Source of the DNA: Siphonodentalium dalli
Lineage: Eukaryota; Mollusca; Scaphopoda; Gadilida; Siphonodentaliidae
Length of the DNA stretch: 64,000 bases
Reading direction: 5' to 3'
Assembly (NCBI GenBank): GCA_032622095.1
Contig: CP136061.1
Span: 39,437,797-39,501,796, forward strand
The notes under the pieces are model-generated. The model made no database searches, was not told the DNA's origin, and was given only the letters and a program-made list of their open reading frames with translations. The translations under genes and the position numbers were made by a program. Of this stretch, positions 24,475 to 36,310 are shown one piece after another (position 1 is the first letter of the stretch; every line of letters starts with the position of its first letter).

Positions 24475-25090
24475 TGTGACCCGCCATATCAAATCCAGTC
24501 GTAGGTCGGGATTTTTTTTTACCCTGTGCCAATGCATTCTCTTATATATCCGAGTCGACCATATGTCCCCTCGCATATATAAGAGAATGCATTGGCCTAA
24601 CAATTTTTTATCATGTTTTTAAAATAAATGTTTCTTACAATTTTTAGGACATAAAATAAAAAACATCCATTACCCTGCAGGGAGCCCCACACATATATAG
24701 AAGCATATAGAAGAGTGTCGTCTGCTCATGTTTGTCTGGGGCTCTGTATGGGTGAAATTATAATTTTTTTAAAGAATACAAGAACAAATTATTAAAATTG
24801 TAAAAAATTGTTAGGCCAATGCATTCTCTTATATATGCGAGGCGACCTATGGTCGACTCGCATATATAAGAGAATGCATTGGCACAGGGTAAAAAAATCC
24901 CGACTTACGACTGGATTTGATATTGCGGGTCACATATACCAGTGATTGATCAATAAAATGACTATATCATAGAACAATAATTAAATGACTCCGGCATTTA
25001 TAAGACTGGATTGTTAGCCATGTGTGGTTTCTATCACTTTGACTGACTACTTAGTAATCGCTAACCCAGTATTTGATATGGCGGGTCACA
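24475..25090. mobile_element. Family A MITE copy A3, with a second right terminus
   Basis: A standard family A copy (24475-24934) is followed by about 155 bp that end in a second copy of the terminus, ATTTGATATGGCGGGTCACA at 25071-25090. The first 130 bp after the inner end are also found after A4. The left flank is TT rather than TA. Confidence 0.72.
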
Positions 25091-26169
25091 TTTATCGACT
25101 TATATGGATGATTTTTTTCAGAAATGGACGGAGCTTTTATGATCTTGAATCTACCTCTGATCATATTCTCAGCCAGGTTGATCTGTGATTTACTGATCGA
25201 ACGAGGTAAGTACTCGTGCATGTGTATAACCACCAACACACGTGCACATTAAACGGACGGGCGACATTCTTTGTAGATTATAATTTAGAAATAACATTTA
25301 TCAGATTATAATAATTTCCTCAAGAATATACTAATAGTATAGCATAATGATGATATGGATGCGATATTATTAACAAAACACGCTTTGTGTCCGAGAAAAT
25401 ATAGGTCTAGTGATGTTTAGTTTCTAGCAAAATGCGCAGTGGATTGTTTATAAGCAGAGTCACGATATTGCGTCATTTTCTTATTTAGATTCGCGTGCAT
25501 TAAAAATCGGTTGTAAAACCCATAATTTGGTGCGGTCTGGTATGTATCACCATATATAGGTGAGGAGAAAATACTACAGCGCAACGGATAATTTTCATTG
25601 GATGATCTGGTAGTTCCAAGTGTGTGTCTGTAAACAAACGGTTCTCTAACGTTTGTTTACACAACAACGCGTTCAAACGCGACATTAACATGCAACGTAC
25701 GCGATATTTATGATTTGTATAAGAACAATATCTGTCTATATTATATAATATTCTTTTTGTTTGTAGCGGATATGACTATTTTAACAGCTATATCCACCGC
25801 CAAGGCGCACGTATCTTTAATCTACCCACATATTTGAGGGTGTCGCCCCCTCGGTTGATTTTGAAGTGATACCCATGATTCATACCTCTCTGTTAACTGA
25901 TATTCGGCATTAAATGCCCATTTAACCAGTTTTCAAGATTCAAATCAAGGCTTATATTCGCAGCTTTTATAGCACCAAACTGTTCATATTTTTATTATTT
26001 CTTTTGATGGGATTTAGTGCCATACATTTTGATGTGATTTAGTGTCATACATTTTGATGTGATTTAGTGTCATACATTTTGGTGTGTTGAAGTTATGAAC
26101 ATTACTTCAGAAAATGTGTGAAAACTATATATAATCATATTAGTGTGAACTAACCATGACTTGTATTCT
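25091..26169. other. No gene recognised
   Basis: Contains three near-identical short units with gtcatacattttgatgtg (about 26015-26085). No coding signal. Confidence 0.45.
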
Positions 26170-26955
26170 ATATTCTCTTAACCGGTACGCAGCATTCCCG
26201 GAATGTCATGGGTAGTAGGGGGTGACACTCCTCTCTGTTAACTGGTATTCGGGATTCATCCATATGGGTGGTATAGAGGGTGACACCCCTATCTGTTACT
26301 CGTATCGGGATTCGTGGGTGGTATATAGGGTGAGACCCTATCTCTTAGCTGGTCTTCTGGATTCATGAGTGGTATAGGGGTGACACACTCTGTTAACTGG
26401 TATTCGGAATTCATACATGGGTGGTAGGGGTGACACACTCTCTGTTAACTGGTATTCGGGATTCATGCATGGTGGTATAGGGGGTGCACATGACACCCCT
26501 ATATGTTACTGGTATCGGGATTCGTGGGTGATATAGGGCGACACCCTCTCTGTTAACTGGTATTTGTGATTCATGCATGATGGTATAGGTGGTGACACCC
26601 TTATATGTTAACTATATCGGGATTCGTGGGTGGTAGGGGTGACACCCCTCTCTGATAACTGGTATTCTGAATGTCATGGGTGGTAGGGGCGACACCGTCT
26701 CGGTTAACTGGTATTCGAGATTCATGCATGGTGGTATAGGGGGTGACACCCCTATATGTTACTGGTATCTGGATTCGTGGGTGATATAGGGCGACACCCT
26801 CTCTGTTAACTGGTATTCGGGATTCATGGGTGGTAGGAGTGACACACTCTTTGTTAACTGGTATTCGCTATTCATGGGTGGTGTAGGGGTGACACCCCTC
26901 TCTGTTAATTAGTATTCGGGACCATGGGTGGTATGGGGGGGGGGGGTGACACCCT
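26170..26955. repeat. Imperfect minisatellite, unit about 50-58 bp
   Basis: About fifteen diverged units of the pattern ctctgttaactggtattcgg, gattcatgggtggta, gggggtgacacc. Unit length varies through small indels. Weaker relatives extend back to about 25850. Confidence 0.85.
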
Positions 26956-27800
26956 CAAGTTTAGAATAGAACAAAGATATAAGGTAAATAAATAAATAAA
27001 CAGTGCTATGATTGATGGGTGTTAAAGTTGCACGCACTTTTTTCTTTTGCCAACAAGCTCTTGTGAGAAATGTGTGGCTATAAATATGCACAATGCACGT
27101 TTTTTCTTCTTTTAACGATATGCAAGTGATGCCACTGTTTGTTGGACAAAGAAAACATCTTTTCTTTCTTAGAAATGGTCGATAGATCGCTGTGCTTAAT
27201 TGGGTCTCTCTAAATCAATAAATGAGACCATCACCAAGAATTTTCGCGTACACGTGTACTGAGATACTCCATAAATAACCCTGACTTTTCAAGAGTCAAA
27301 ATCGAAGTCCATTATCTCCACTCATACATGCCACTCCAACATTCCATTTACTGTCATGGTTCAGTAGAATCCATCATGAGTACTCGCACCTGACTCTCAA
27401 ATAGATCATGCCATGAATTTCTACTCTAGCTAGTACAATAGCTGGGAGTTTTTGTTATGTTCTGTCCCGTTCTACAAGACAGGGAACTTTATAACATTGA
27501 AAAAAGAGCGCAAGGAATATATTTCTTTATTTATACTCGTTCCTCAATAGTCTACGTCACAGAAGCGGGTGGTCCCAGCTTAGGATTGCATGATTTAAGC
27601 GACTTTTGTGACCGGATTTCGCAATAAACAACCCGAACCAGACATGTTACTACCTTTGGTCTGAGCTCTACATCCGTGACATTTTCGTGGAGTGGTTAGA
27701 GTATATCGTTATCGTATACTAGTGCTCGCCTGCAAGCTTTTCCCGAACTCCATCCAGAGTTTATATCCCTTGACTCGATAAGACACGCAGGATATTACAT
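26956..27800. other. No gene recognised
   Basis: Unique sequence between two minisatellites, no coding signal. Confidence 0.4.
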
Positions 27801-27965
27801 ACCACCTCATCGTTAATTCGGTATATGTCCCCATGAATACGATGATATTATCCCCACATCATCTTTATGTCGTCATGTATGCGATGATATCACCCCACCT
27901 CATCGTTATAGTATATGTCGCCATGCGTGCAAGGATACCATCTAACCTCATCTTTATGAACACCC
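27801..27965. repeat. About 60-bp tandem repeat, three units
   Basis: Units share cacctcatcgtta, tatgtcgccatg and gatgatatcaccccac phrases with moderate divergence. Confidence 0.65.
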
Positions 27966-28049
27966 ACGAAATCTTCTTCCCACAGAAAACAGACGGTTGG
28001 AAGCCGTAAAATCTGAACTCGATAAACAAGAACACGGCCACGTGCTGAG

Positions 28050-29180
28050 CCGGATCAATTCAACTATTGGTGAGTGTTACTGGATCTAACCCTAACCTTA
28101 ACTGGATCAACTCAACTATAGGTGAGTGCAGCTGGGTCTAACACTAACCGGACCATTCAATCATTGGTGAGTGCAACTGGATCTAAATCTAACCCTAACC
28201 GGATCAATTCAATCATTAGTGAGTGCAACTGGCTCTAACCCTAACCCTAACCGGACCATTCAATCATTGGTGAGTGCAACTGGATCTAACCCTAACCCTA
28301 ACCGGATCAATTCAATCATTGGTGAGTGCAACTGGGTCTAACCCTAACCGGACCATTCAATCATTGGTGAGTGCAACTGGATCTAAATCTAACCCTAACC
28401 GGATCAATTCAATCATTAGTGAGTGCAACTGGCTCTAACCCTAACCCTAACCGGACCATTCAATCATTGGTGAGTGCAACTGGATCTAACCCTAACCCTA
28501 ACCGGATCAATTCAATCATTGGTGAGTGCAACTGGGTCTAACCCTAACCGGACCATTCAATCATTGGTGAGTGCAACTGGATCTAACCCTAACCGGATCA
28601 ATTCAATCATTGGTGAGTGCAGCTGGGTCTAACCCTAACCGGACCATTCAATCATTGATGAGTGCAACTGGATCTAACCCTAACCCTAACCGGATCAATT
28701 CAATCATTGGTGAGTGCAGCTGGGTCTAACCCTAACCCTAACCGGACCATTCAATCATTGGTGAGTGCAACTGGGTCTAACCCTAACCGGACCATTCAAT
28801 CATTGGTGAGTGCAACTGGATCTAACCCTAACCGGATCAATTCAATCATTGGTGAGTGCAGCTGGGTCTAACCCTAACCGGACCATTCAATCATTGATGA
28901 GTGCAACTGGATCTAACCCTAACCCTAACCGGACCATTCAATCATTGGTGAGTGCAACTGAATCTAACCCTAACCGGATCAATTCAATCATTGGTGAGTG
29001 CAGCTGGGTCTAACCCTAACCGGATCAATTCAATCATTGGTGAGTGCAGCTGGGTCTAACCCTAACCCTAACCGGACCATTCAATCATTGATGAGTGCAA
29101 CTGAATCTAACCCTAACCGGATCAATTCAACCATTTGTGAGTGCAACTGGATCTAACCCTAACCCTATAAACCTAACCGG
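28050..29180. repeat. Minisatellite carrying telomere-like CCCTAA runs
   Basis: About 23 units of 44-58 bp: gatcaattcaatcattggtg, agtgcaactggatcta and one to three CCCTAA. Units alternate between gatcaattcaa and gaccattcaa types. Length varies mainly by the number of CCCTAA hexamers. Open frames across it are repeat artefacts. Confidence 0.92.
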
Positions 29181-29384
29181 ATTAAGTTAACTGGTTCTGC
29201 ACGAGTCACGGCTGCGTACATCAGATTACATCGATCAACAAAGACGGACGTACAAGAAGTGGTAGGACTTCAGTGGCATGCATTGTGTCCAATCCTTTGT
29301 TTATGATAATTGCATTGCCATAATTAATAAAAGAGAGGGGTGGGTGCCAGCATACATGTACAGTGGACCATATCATAAGAAGAT

Positions 29385-30335
29385 GATCTGCAACGAGTTA
29401 TGTTGATATATAAGATTTTATGAAACGAGTTTCATCAATTTGATTCACAGCAAGTTGTGAATCAAATTTATAAACGAGTTGCATAAGATTTTATATCCCA
29501 ACAGAACGAGTTGAAGATCTTGTATATCACATGAAACAAATTAGAGCTTTATGCCTTTTTAACAAATCAAAATCTTAACCCTTTACCCAACAGAACGGCC
29601 CTGTGCCAATGCATTCTCTTATATATGCGAGTCGACCATAGGTCGCCTCGCATATATAAGAGAATGCATTGGCTTAACACATATTAAAAATGATCAAATT
29701 GTCAAAGAATGTAGAAAATATTATAAGAAAAAATGGTAAAAAGTGTTAAAAAAAGATTTTTTTTAGGCCAATACATTCTCTTATATATGCGAGGCGACAT
29801 ATGGTCGACTCGCATATATAAGAGAATGCATTGGCACAGGGCATAACTGTAACCATCACAATGTGGTCAATGAGCCGGTTCCAATGATATCCATATTTGT
29901 ATGGTTTTATTGAGACAGGCCCAAGATAATTTAGGCTGTTGCAGCTTTATTTGGCCGGTTTGTTGGGTAAAGGGTTAACAGAAGCTTAAAATGCACACAC
30001 ATTTAAATTGCTGGCTGAGATGCTTCACAACCGTATACAACAGCAATGCGCGTTCAAGCTGCCGACGGAAAATATAGTCCCCCAATCTGCCTCTTTGTTT
30101 TTGTGTCTATTTTTGTTAGTGCACCGAAGTTGGACAAGAATTTTACATTTTACTTTAATGAACAATGCAATCATTTTGCATTGCCTGGTGTTGTTGTCAT
30201 GTGCGGCTTTACGAAATAGTAATAATCCGCCTGATGCAATGTAAAATCATTTTATTGGCGCGATGCCAATTGGCGGGAAGCAGGCGCCTTTTCGTCATTA
30301 GTGAGAGATAAGGAAATATGTAACGGCTTTTTAAA
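29385..30335 (+). repeat. Dispersed repeat R29 (inverted copy at 43467), holding B2
   Basis: Shared with 43467-43906 in reverse: aagattttatatcccaac, cgagttgaagat, gagctttatgcctttttaac, agttggacaa, ggcgcgatgccaa, gagagataaggaaatatgta. B2 interrupts this copy but not the other. The element type is not identified. Confidence 0.78.
29579..29974 (-). mobile_element. Family B MITE copy B2
   Basis: TTAA at 29575-29578 and 29975-29978 flank CCCTTTACCCAACA ends. The internal order is reversed relative to B1 (the AACAGAACGG end is on the left). Two hairpin modules, one with a single-base change (atacattc). Confidence 0.88.
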
Positions 30336-30544
30336 TGATAAAATAGGTATTTCATGTGAAATAATTTAGAATAGGGCAGATGTTGCCATCATACTTGTAC
30401 AGTAGACAGTATAATTTATATTTTAACAACCATGTAAAGTATACCATATCATATAATTTACATTTTAACATACATGATGATATAATTTATATTTTAATAT
30501 ACATGTACATTAGACCATATCATATATAAATTAACATTTTTGTT

Positions 30545-30735
30545 TCTCAGAAAATTGCAATGTGTCCTGAGTAATGAGATAATTATACTGGAGGCCGAAA
30601 CAGAAATGAGATATCCCGGAGGTTGAATCGGTCCACACGAGACATGGAGGGAACAGAAAGATGCAATGTGTCCTGAATGCAGAAATTTGATATCCCAGAG
30701 GCTGAATCACTCCACACAAGACAGGGATAAGCCAA
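30545..30735. repeat. Tandem duplication of about 105 bp
   Basis: gcaatgtgtcctga, atatcccggaggttgaatc and ccacacgagaca recur once with about 15 percent change. Preceded by AT-rich short repeats (ccatatcatata). Confidence 0.7.
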
Positions 30736-30761
30736 GATAAAACTATGCGGTTCACTATTAA

Positions 30762-30888
30762 CCCTTTCAGTGCCAAGTCCGATTTTTGTATCAACCCATA
30801 TTTCCTTGATCATTTTTCAAATTTATTAAATTGAAAAATGATCAAGGAAATATGGGTTGATACAAAAATCGGACTTGGCACTGAAGAG
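30762..30888. mobile_element. Family D perfect-hairpin TTAA element
   Basis: TTAA at 30758-30761 and 30889-30892. Arms of about 60 bp (CAGTGCCAAGTCCGATTTTT and onward through atatttccttgatca) are nearly identical. Only the outermost CCCTTT/CTCTT and the tiny centre differ. Likely a minimal piggyBac-type foldback. Confidence 0.78.
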
Positions 30889-30944
30889 TTAAAGTACAGC
30901 CTATTCAAACCAGGATTTACTGTGTACGACATTTACAGAAGGAT

Positions 30945-31230
30945 CAGGTTGAATCTCACCAGTTGAAGTTGGTGATGTTCACCCATTAGTCACATCGATT
31001 ATGCAATTTATCTTCTGCAAATTAGGTGATATAGAAACTGAAAAGAAGGGGAAAAGTAACTAAAACAATGTTAATTTGAGACTATAAATACTTCCCAAAA
31101 GATTAGACCTATAAACAGAATGAGGTCTCCCGATAGTGAATTTGGTGATGGTAGCATCACTAAATTCACCCTTTGTGGACCTCATTCTGCAAATGTCAAA
31201 CGGGATCGTCCCGTTTTGCAGACACCTATT
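30945..31230. mobile_element. Family E element E2
   Basis: Interior phrases gttggtgatgttcacccatt and gagactataaatacttccc match E4 and E7. Followed by a hairpin of agaatgaggtc / gacctcattct type and a small extra hairpin (aacgggatcgtcccgtt). Confidence 0.65.
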
Positions 31231-31469
31231 GTTTTCGGTAGGTTGGGGTAGAGGTGTGAATAATCCTCTTCATGAATACTTAGGCCTTTCCTAGTTGGTT
31301 TGATTGGATTCGGTTTGTTTTCTGCATTTATAACTGTTTATTAGTTATGGATAATATATACATGTAAATAGATCAAACAATAACAAGAATTACAAACATT
31401 AACGATTTAAAAACTTGTAAATGACAACATCACACTCAATGACTGAATAACTTGGCCATCTCATCCGGG

Positions 31470-31880
31470 AACTCTACTTCATCTATCTCGCCTGTCAAGT
31501 ACACACTTAAAATGACGTCTGGAATTTTCTAAGGCACAATACATTGGTGTCACTCTGCCGCCCGCACTTATCTGTAATATCTTACATTCATTGAACAGTT
31601 GCTCCTTCTTTATGAAGTCTATCAGCCGGAATATGTTTGAATGGGAGCCCGCTATCATATGTTGCAGTTCCCTGAACCACCTTCCTACGTGGTTCGTGGT
31701 CCTTAATTGGCCCAACAGCGTCAACGTGGTTCCACATAGTTCTTCCGCGGTCACCCCCCATGCACCCAGAAGGTTGTCATATAGTCTGTAAACTGTGTTA
31801 CACTAATACCCCCAAGGTCGACCTATTGGTCGTTGGTCAGTGATATTCCATGCTCGTCGAGTGTGGTGAACCAAGCATCG
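31470..31880 (-). pseudogene. Relic of a MULE-type transposase C-terminal region
   Basis: On the minus strand, 31479-31754 encodes RTTNHVGRWFRELQHM and then HSNIFRLIDFIKKEQLFNE. This resembles the RTNNHVEGWHRRLN ... HPNI...I..I..EQ pattern near the C-terminus of invertebrate MULE transposases. The expected Asn is Thr and the expected GWH is RWF. A preceding segment (FTDYMTTFWVHGG) is in another frame and ends at a stop, so at least one frameshift has occurred. Another frame further upstream (31880-32030) reads TVRNYLKQFHPKARAEIILP and may belong to the same relic. No full gene remains. Family is assigned by recalled motif only. Confidence 0.55.
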
Positions 31881-32072
31881 TTCGTGGTTGTCGTGGTATA
31901 TTGCTCAGGCAAGATGATCTCGGCACGGGCTTTGGGATGAAACTGTTTTAAATAATTCCGCACTGTCGATTTCAGGTTTGCAACAAACATGTCCACATAA
32001 ACTTTGTTAAAATCCGGTATATGGTATGCTCGAGGAGTTTCGGGTGACGAAAAATGTCATTCTTTGTGTTAA

Positions 32073-32465
32073 CCCTATACCCAACAAACCGGCCAAAACC
32101 TGCCAAATAAAGCTTCAACAGCCTAAAATATCTTCGGTCTGTCTCAATAGAACCATACACATATGGATATCATTGGAACCGGCTCCTTGACCACATTGTG
32201 ATAGTTACAGTTATACCCTGTGCCAATGCATTCTCTTATATATGCGAGCCGACCATAGGTCGCCTCGCATATATAAGAGAATGCATTGGCCTTTTTTTCT
32301 TACATTCTTTGCATTGCATTGACATTTTTTCTTACATTCTTTAACAATTTTATAATTTTTAATGTGTTAAGCCAATGCATTCTCTTATATATGCGAGGCG
32401 ACCTATGGTCGACTCGCATATATAAGAGAATGCATTGGCACAGGGCCCTTCTGTTGGGTAAAGGG
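32073..32465 (+). mobile_element. Family B MITE copy B3
   Basis: TTAA at 32069-32072 and 32466-32469. Left end CCCTATACCCAACA has one change. The spacer between the hairpins has a small duplication (ttttttcttacattctttg twice). Confidence 0.86.
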
Positions 32466-32469
32466 TTAA

Positions 32470-34050
32470 TAGTAGCACTTCAGGTCTTTAAAAAAAAAAC
32501 TATGAATAGTTTCCACACACCGAGATCTAACTCCGTAATTGTAGTCGTTGTAGATGAGATGCCTGCCGCATCTGCCATTTGGAACAAATGATGTACTAGA
32601 TAATTAGCCATTTTGATTTATGAAAGATTGTCCATATATTGTCCAGTCTTTATATACAAAAAAATATTCACGATGAACATTAGTTATAGTGTAACTTAAA
32701 TATGCGCGAAAAACAAGTGACAACAGTTACCATGGCCTTAGTATAAACAAGTTTAAGGTGGCGTGGTGACAAAACATTTAACTTGGATCGGCCTTATTGT
32801 CAGCGTTGTAACAATACTGCCAATCGCACATTCAGTTAATCCCCTGCCGCATGTCTGCAAAGTGAGACTATTTATAGTCATTTCCAGACTTGACTGAAAT
32901 GACTCAACATAGAAAACAATCGGGAACTCAAATAGTATCTGGACCTAAATATTTATTTGATGACCAACCAAGTCTGCTTGCATTTATGATCAGTTGACAA
33001 TGTTTCAACTGCAAACCAATCTGAAATTAAAGCTGCCCCAACCCTTAAATCTTTTGAGATCCAAACCTTGGAAGGAAGATTGTGGGGTCTCAGGTGTCTG
33101 AACAGTTTTCCCTCCCCATGCAACTCTGAACTTGTGAAAACAGTGTGTTGGAATATAATACATAGGAAATGCCACAGGTTCACAACTTTACTGCCAATCT
33201 ATCTCCTAACCTTTTTGCGACTTCCATAATTCCTGAACTTAATAGCGTGTCTGGTGACCTGATTCAGGTCCAAGCTAAATGTTAGTACATGTACCTCATA
33301 ATTTTGTTGATTGTTAGTCTTCTATTTACGTCACATATTGTACTTTATACTGTATATATTTAAATTTTTTAGAACTCTTTACATAATTATGTTAAAGGTG
33401 GATTATATATTTGTAAACATGTATATAGTTACCTGGGTATAAAATATTAGATCTGAATTGAAGACTCCTGTCGGGAAATGCTTCTATCGATTAATATTCA
33501 TTTTATTTCAAATATTTTCTGGTCTAAACATGTGTGGTTGTTTAGCTAACGAACAATAGTGGTTACTGTTAACAGAGACCAGAAATTGTATTGTGTAATT
33601 TTGTCATAAATAAGCGTTAATTATACTCGTTGTCGCTTATAACTATGGAATAAAACAATACAACCAATCAATCTGGAACATTTGACGTTCGGCATTTAGC
33701 CATATGAATATCATAATGCTCTCTATCGCTATATGCTATCACCCGAATGGTCCGTTCTAAAAATAGACAAATAAAGTGTCCCAATTAATCGTCTCATTTC
33801 ACAATAAAATATTCGAAATAAAATCAATATTAATTGATAGAAGCCTTTCCGGACAGGGACCTTCAGTTCATATTTATTATTTTATACCCACGCAACTATT
33901 TCAAATTTGTTATTTAAAGAGATAATCCATCTTTAACATGTGTAGGCTACATATTTTTCTTTGTTACAGTTTATTATGTGCAATATCCAAATGTTTGTGA
34001 GTTTATTATTCTGTTTGAGGCCAGTTCAACAAAAACAGTTGGTTTCTCAG
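32470..34050. other. No gene recognised
   Basis: Unique AT-rich sequence. The minus-strand frame at 32953-33183 has no recognisable motif. Confidence 0.4.
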
Positions 34051-34222
34051 TGAAAGCCTCGTGCCCATGTGAAAGCCTCGTGCCCATGTGAAAGCCTCGT
34101 GTCCATGTGAAAGCCTCGTGCCCATGTGAAAGCCTCGTGTCCATGTGAAAGCCTCGTGTCCATGTGAAAGCCTCGTGCCCATGTGAAAGCCTCGTGTCCA
34201 TGTGAAAGCCTCGTGCCCATGC
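34051..34222. repeat. 19-bp tandem repeat, nine units
   Basis: Unit tgaaagcctcgtgcccatg, with C/T alternation at one position. 19 is not divisible by 3, so every frame stays open and yields fake repetitive protein frames. Confidence 0.93.
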
Positions 34223-34570
34223 AGCCTGTCATTTGTAGAATGAGGTCCTCAGAGGGCGAAATTAGTGAATAGTGATGCTATCCCACATAGTGGGCTAGCA
34301 TAACCAAACTCACCCTCTGGGGGACCTAATTCTGCTTAGTCCTCATCTGCTATGGGAGTCAATGACTCAAATTGAAGTTTCCAAATAATGGTGAATATTG
34401 TGACCCATTGGGAACCTCAAATATGCAATGTGTCGTCTGCCAATTTGGGGATACAGAGAAACTAATCTAAAAAAAAGAAAGATAATCTATGTGAAGAAGT
34501 TTCTATAGAAATTAGATAATAAAGAAACTTTCCAGAGAAGATGAGGCCCAAGCAGAATGAGGTCCCCATA
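34223..34570. mobile_element. Family E element E3
   Basis: Left end cctgtcatttgtagaatgag, hairpin with gatgctatcccaca and tgggctagcataac, interior gcaatgtgtcgtctgccaat shared (reversed) with E5. It breaks at gaatgaggtcccc (about 34568), where a family C element begins. Confidence 0.65.
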
Positions 34571-34730
34571 GTGAGCCTCACATATATAAGAGAATACATT
34601 GGCCTATAAATCTTTCCCTTGACCTTGTAAGCCAGTGCATTCACTTATATATGTGAGACTCACATATATAAGAGAATGCATTGGCACAGGATCATTAATG
34701 CTGAACCAGCGCAGCACCCTAATGAAAGGG
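34571..34730. mobile_element. Family C MITE copy C4, left-truncated
   Basis: Contains the diverged hairpin pair (gagcctcacatatataagag, gcattcacttatatatgtga) and the right end aatgaaaggg before TTAA 34731-34734. The left terminus is missing and replaced by E3. Confidence 0.6.
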
Positions 34731-34997
34731 TTAAATAGTAAATATTAATATTTGCCTCCCTCATCACTTTGAAAAAAAGTTTCCCTAAGAAACCAACTCA
34801 TTTGTTAATCTGGCCTAAAATACTTTTTCATATGTCTCTTTGTTTACACCATTTTGATTTTATACATATAATATATGAGCAAATTTCACTGTATCCTGCT
34901 GTATCCATTAGTTTTGTTTACATCACAGTAATTAGCCCTGGGTTTGAGTAAAATGACATGTATGTGATCAGAGATGGATATGCTGCAACTTCATCCA

Positions 34998-35087
34998 AGC
35001 CAGCATCAAGTACATGACATGGAGGAATCAAGCCAGCATCAAGTACATGACATGGAGGAATCAAGCCAGCATCCGGTACATGATCAG
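34998..35087. repeat. 35-bp tandem repeat, about 2.5 units
   Basis: gccagcatcaagtacatgac plus atggaggaatcaa, repeated exactly once and then partially. Confidence 0.85.
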
Positions 35088-35091
35088 CTGA

Positions 35092-35965
35092 GTCAAGTGG
35101 TCCTGTTAATGTACTATGATGCTGGTGGGTCCTGCTGAATTGATATGATGCTGATAGGGCAAAATGATGCTGTTAAGAAAAGTACCGTTATTTTTTCTAA
35201 AGGTGTCATTTTCGCGGTGATAGGATAATGTGAACATATCCAGGAAATGGCATTATGTGTGTCAAACATTCAAAGATAAATATATTGCAAACTATTTTAA
35301 TACTGGTTGTATTAACCCTTTACCCAACAGAACGGCCCTGTGCCAATGCATTCTCTTATATATACGAGTCGACCATAGGTCGCCTCGCATATATAAGAGA
35401 ATGCATTGGCTTAACACATTAAAAATTATAAAATTGTTAAAGAATGTAAGAAAAAATGGTAAAAAGTGTTAAAAAAAGATTTTTTTTAGGCCAATGCATT
35501 CTCTTATATATGCGAGGCGACCTATGGTCGACTCGCATATATAAGAGAATGCATTGGCACAGGGCATAACTGTAACTATCACAATGTGGTCAAGGAGCCG
35601 GTTCCAATGATATCCATATTTGTATGGTTCTATCGAGACAGACCGAAGATATTTTAGGCTGTTGAAGCTTTATTTGGCCGGTTTTGGCCGGTTTGTTGGG
35701 TAATTGTTCCAAAATCGACTGTAAATAAGATGGCTATACACGTCAGTTTGCAAACACCAGCACAGCTATTATTAATATTTTCAAAAATATATATATTCTT
35801 GAATATGTCATACAGACACCGGCTTTTATCACTCATACTAGATAAACACAGTGAAAATGACAACTTAATAATGGTACTTTTTCATTTCGCCCTACTAGCA
35901 TCATAGCAATTCAGCAGGACCCCCCCCCCCCCCCACATAGCAGTCAAGCAGGACCACTTGACCAG
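35092..35965. repeat. Inverted repeat bracketing B4
   Basis: Left arm 35092-35160 (agtcaagtggtcctg, gggtcctgctgaattgata, gatgctgatagggc) pairs with right arm 35889-35965 (gccctactagcatcatagca, attcagcaggacc, caggaccacttgacc). The right arm also contains a poly-C run (35921-35934). Confidence 0.68.
35316..35703 (-). mobile_element. Family B MITE copy B4, right end truncated
   Basis: TTAA 35312-35315 on the left. The right end stops at TTGTTGGGTAA without AGGG and without a second intact TTAA junction. Both hairpins are present. Confidence 0.8.
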
Positions 35966-36310
35966 GGGTGGAGACATGGAAGAGAATGAAAATTGGGTTC
36001 AGTTCACCAATGGTCTAAAGCAGTGTTCAGATGGCTGCATTGTGTTGTGTTATGCTGTTGCGATGATGCGATCTGTTTTCTGCATTACACCTTATAACAA
36101 AAAAAGATGCATGTATCAGATCACCCATGAATTATTTTACAAATATTAATATTAATATATTTGGAAAATATTATAAATTTAATATTGAAACTTCAATGAA
36201 AGTGTCAATGACACTAGCTCAACATGGGGAGGAGTTAATTTTTTGCTGAGCAATGAAAAGAATGACAAAGAAGAAGTCACGCTGAAAATCCTAATAATTT
36301 TTGATCTTGA

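Noticed and set aside
28662-29013. Open frames with repeated SNPNPN and SLVSA peptides
   Set aside because: Translation of the CCCTAA minisatellite. Frame and length depend only on repeat units.
33974-34232. Minus-strand frames with repeated GHEAFTW peptides
   Set aside because: Produced by the 19-bp repeat, which is open in several frames.
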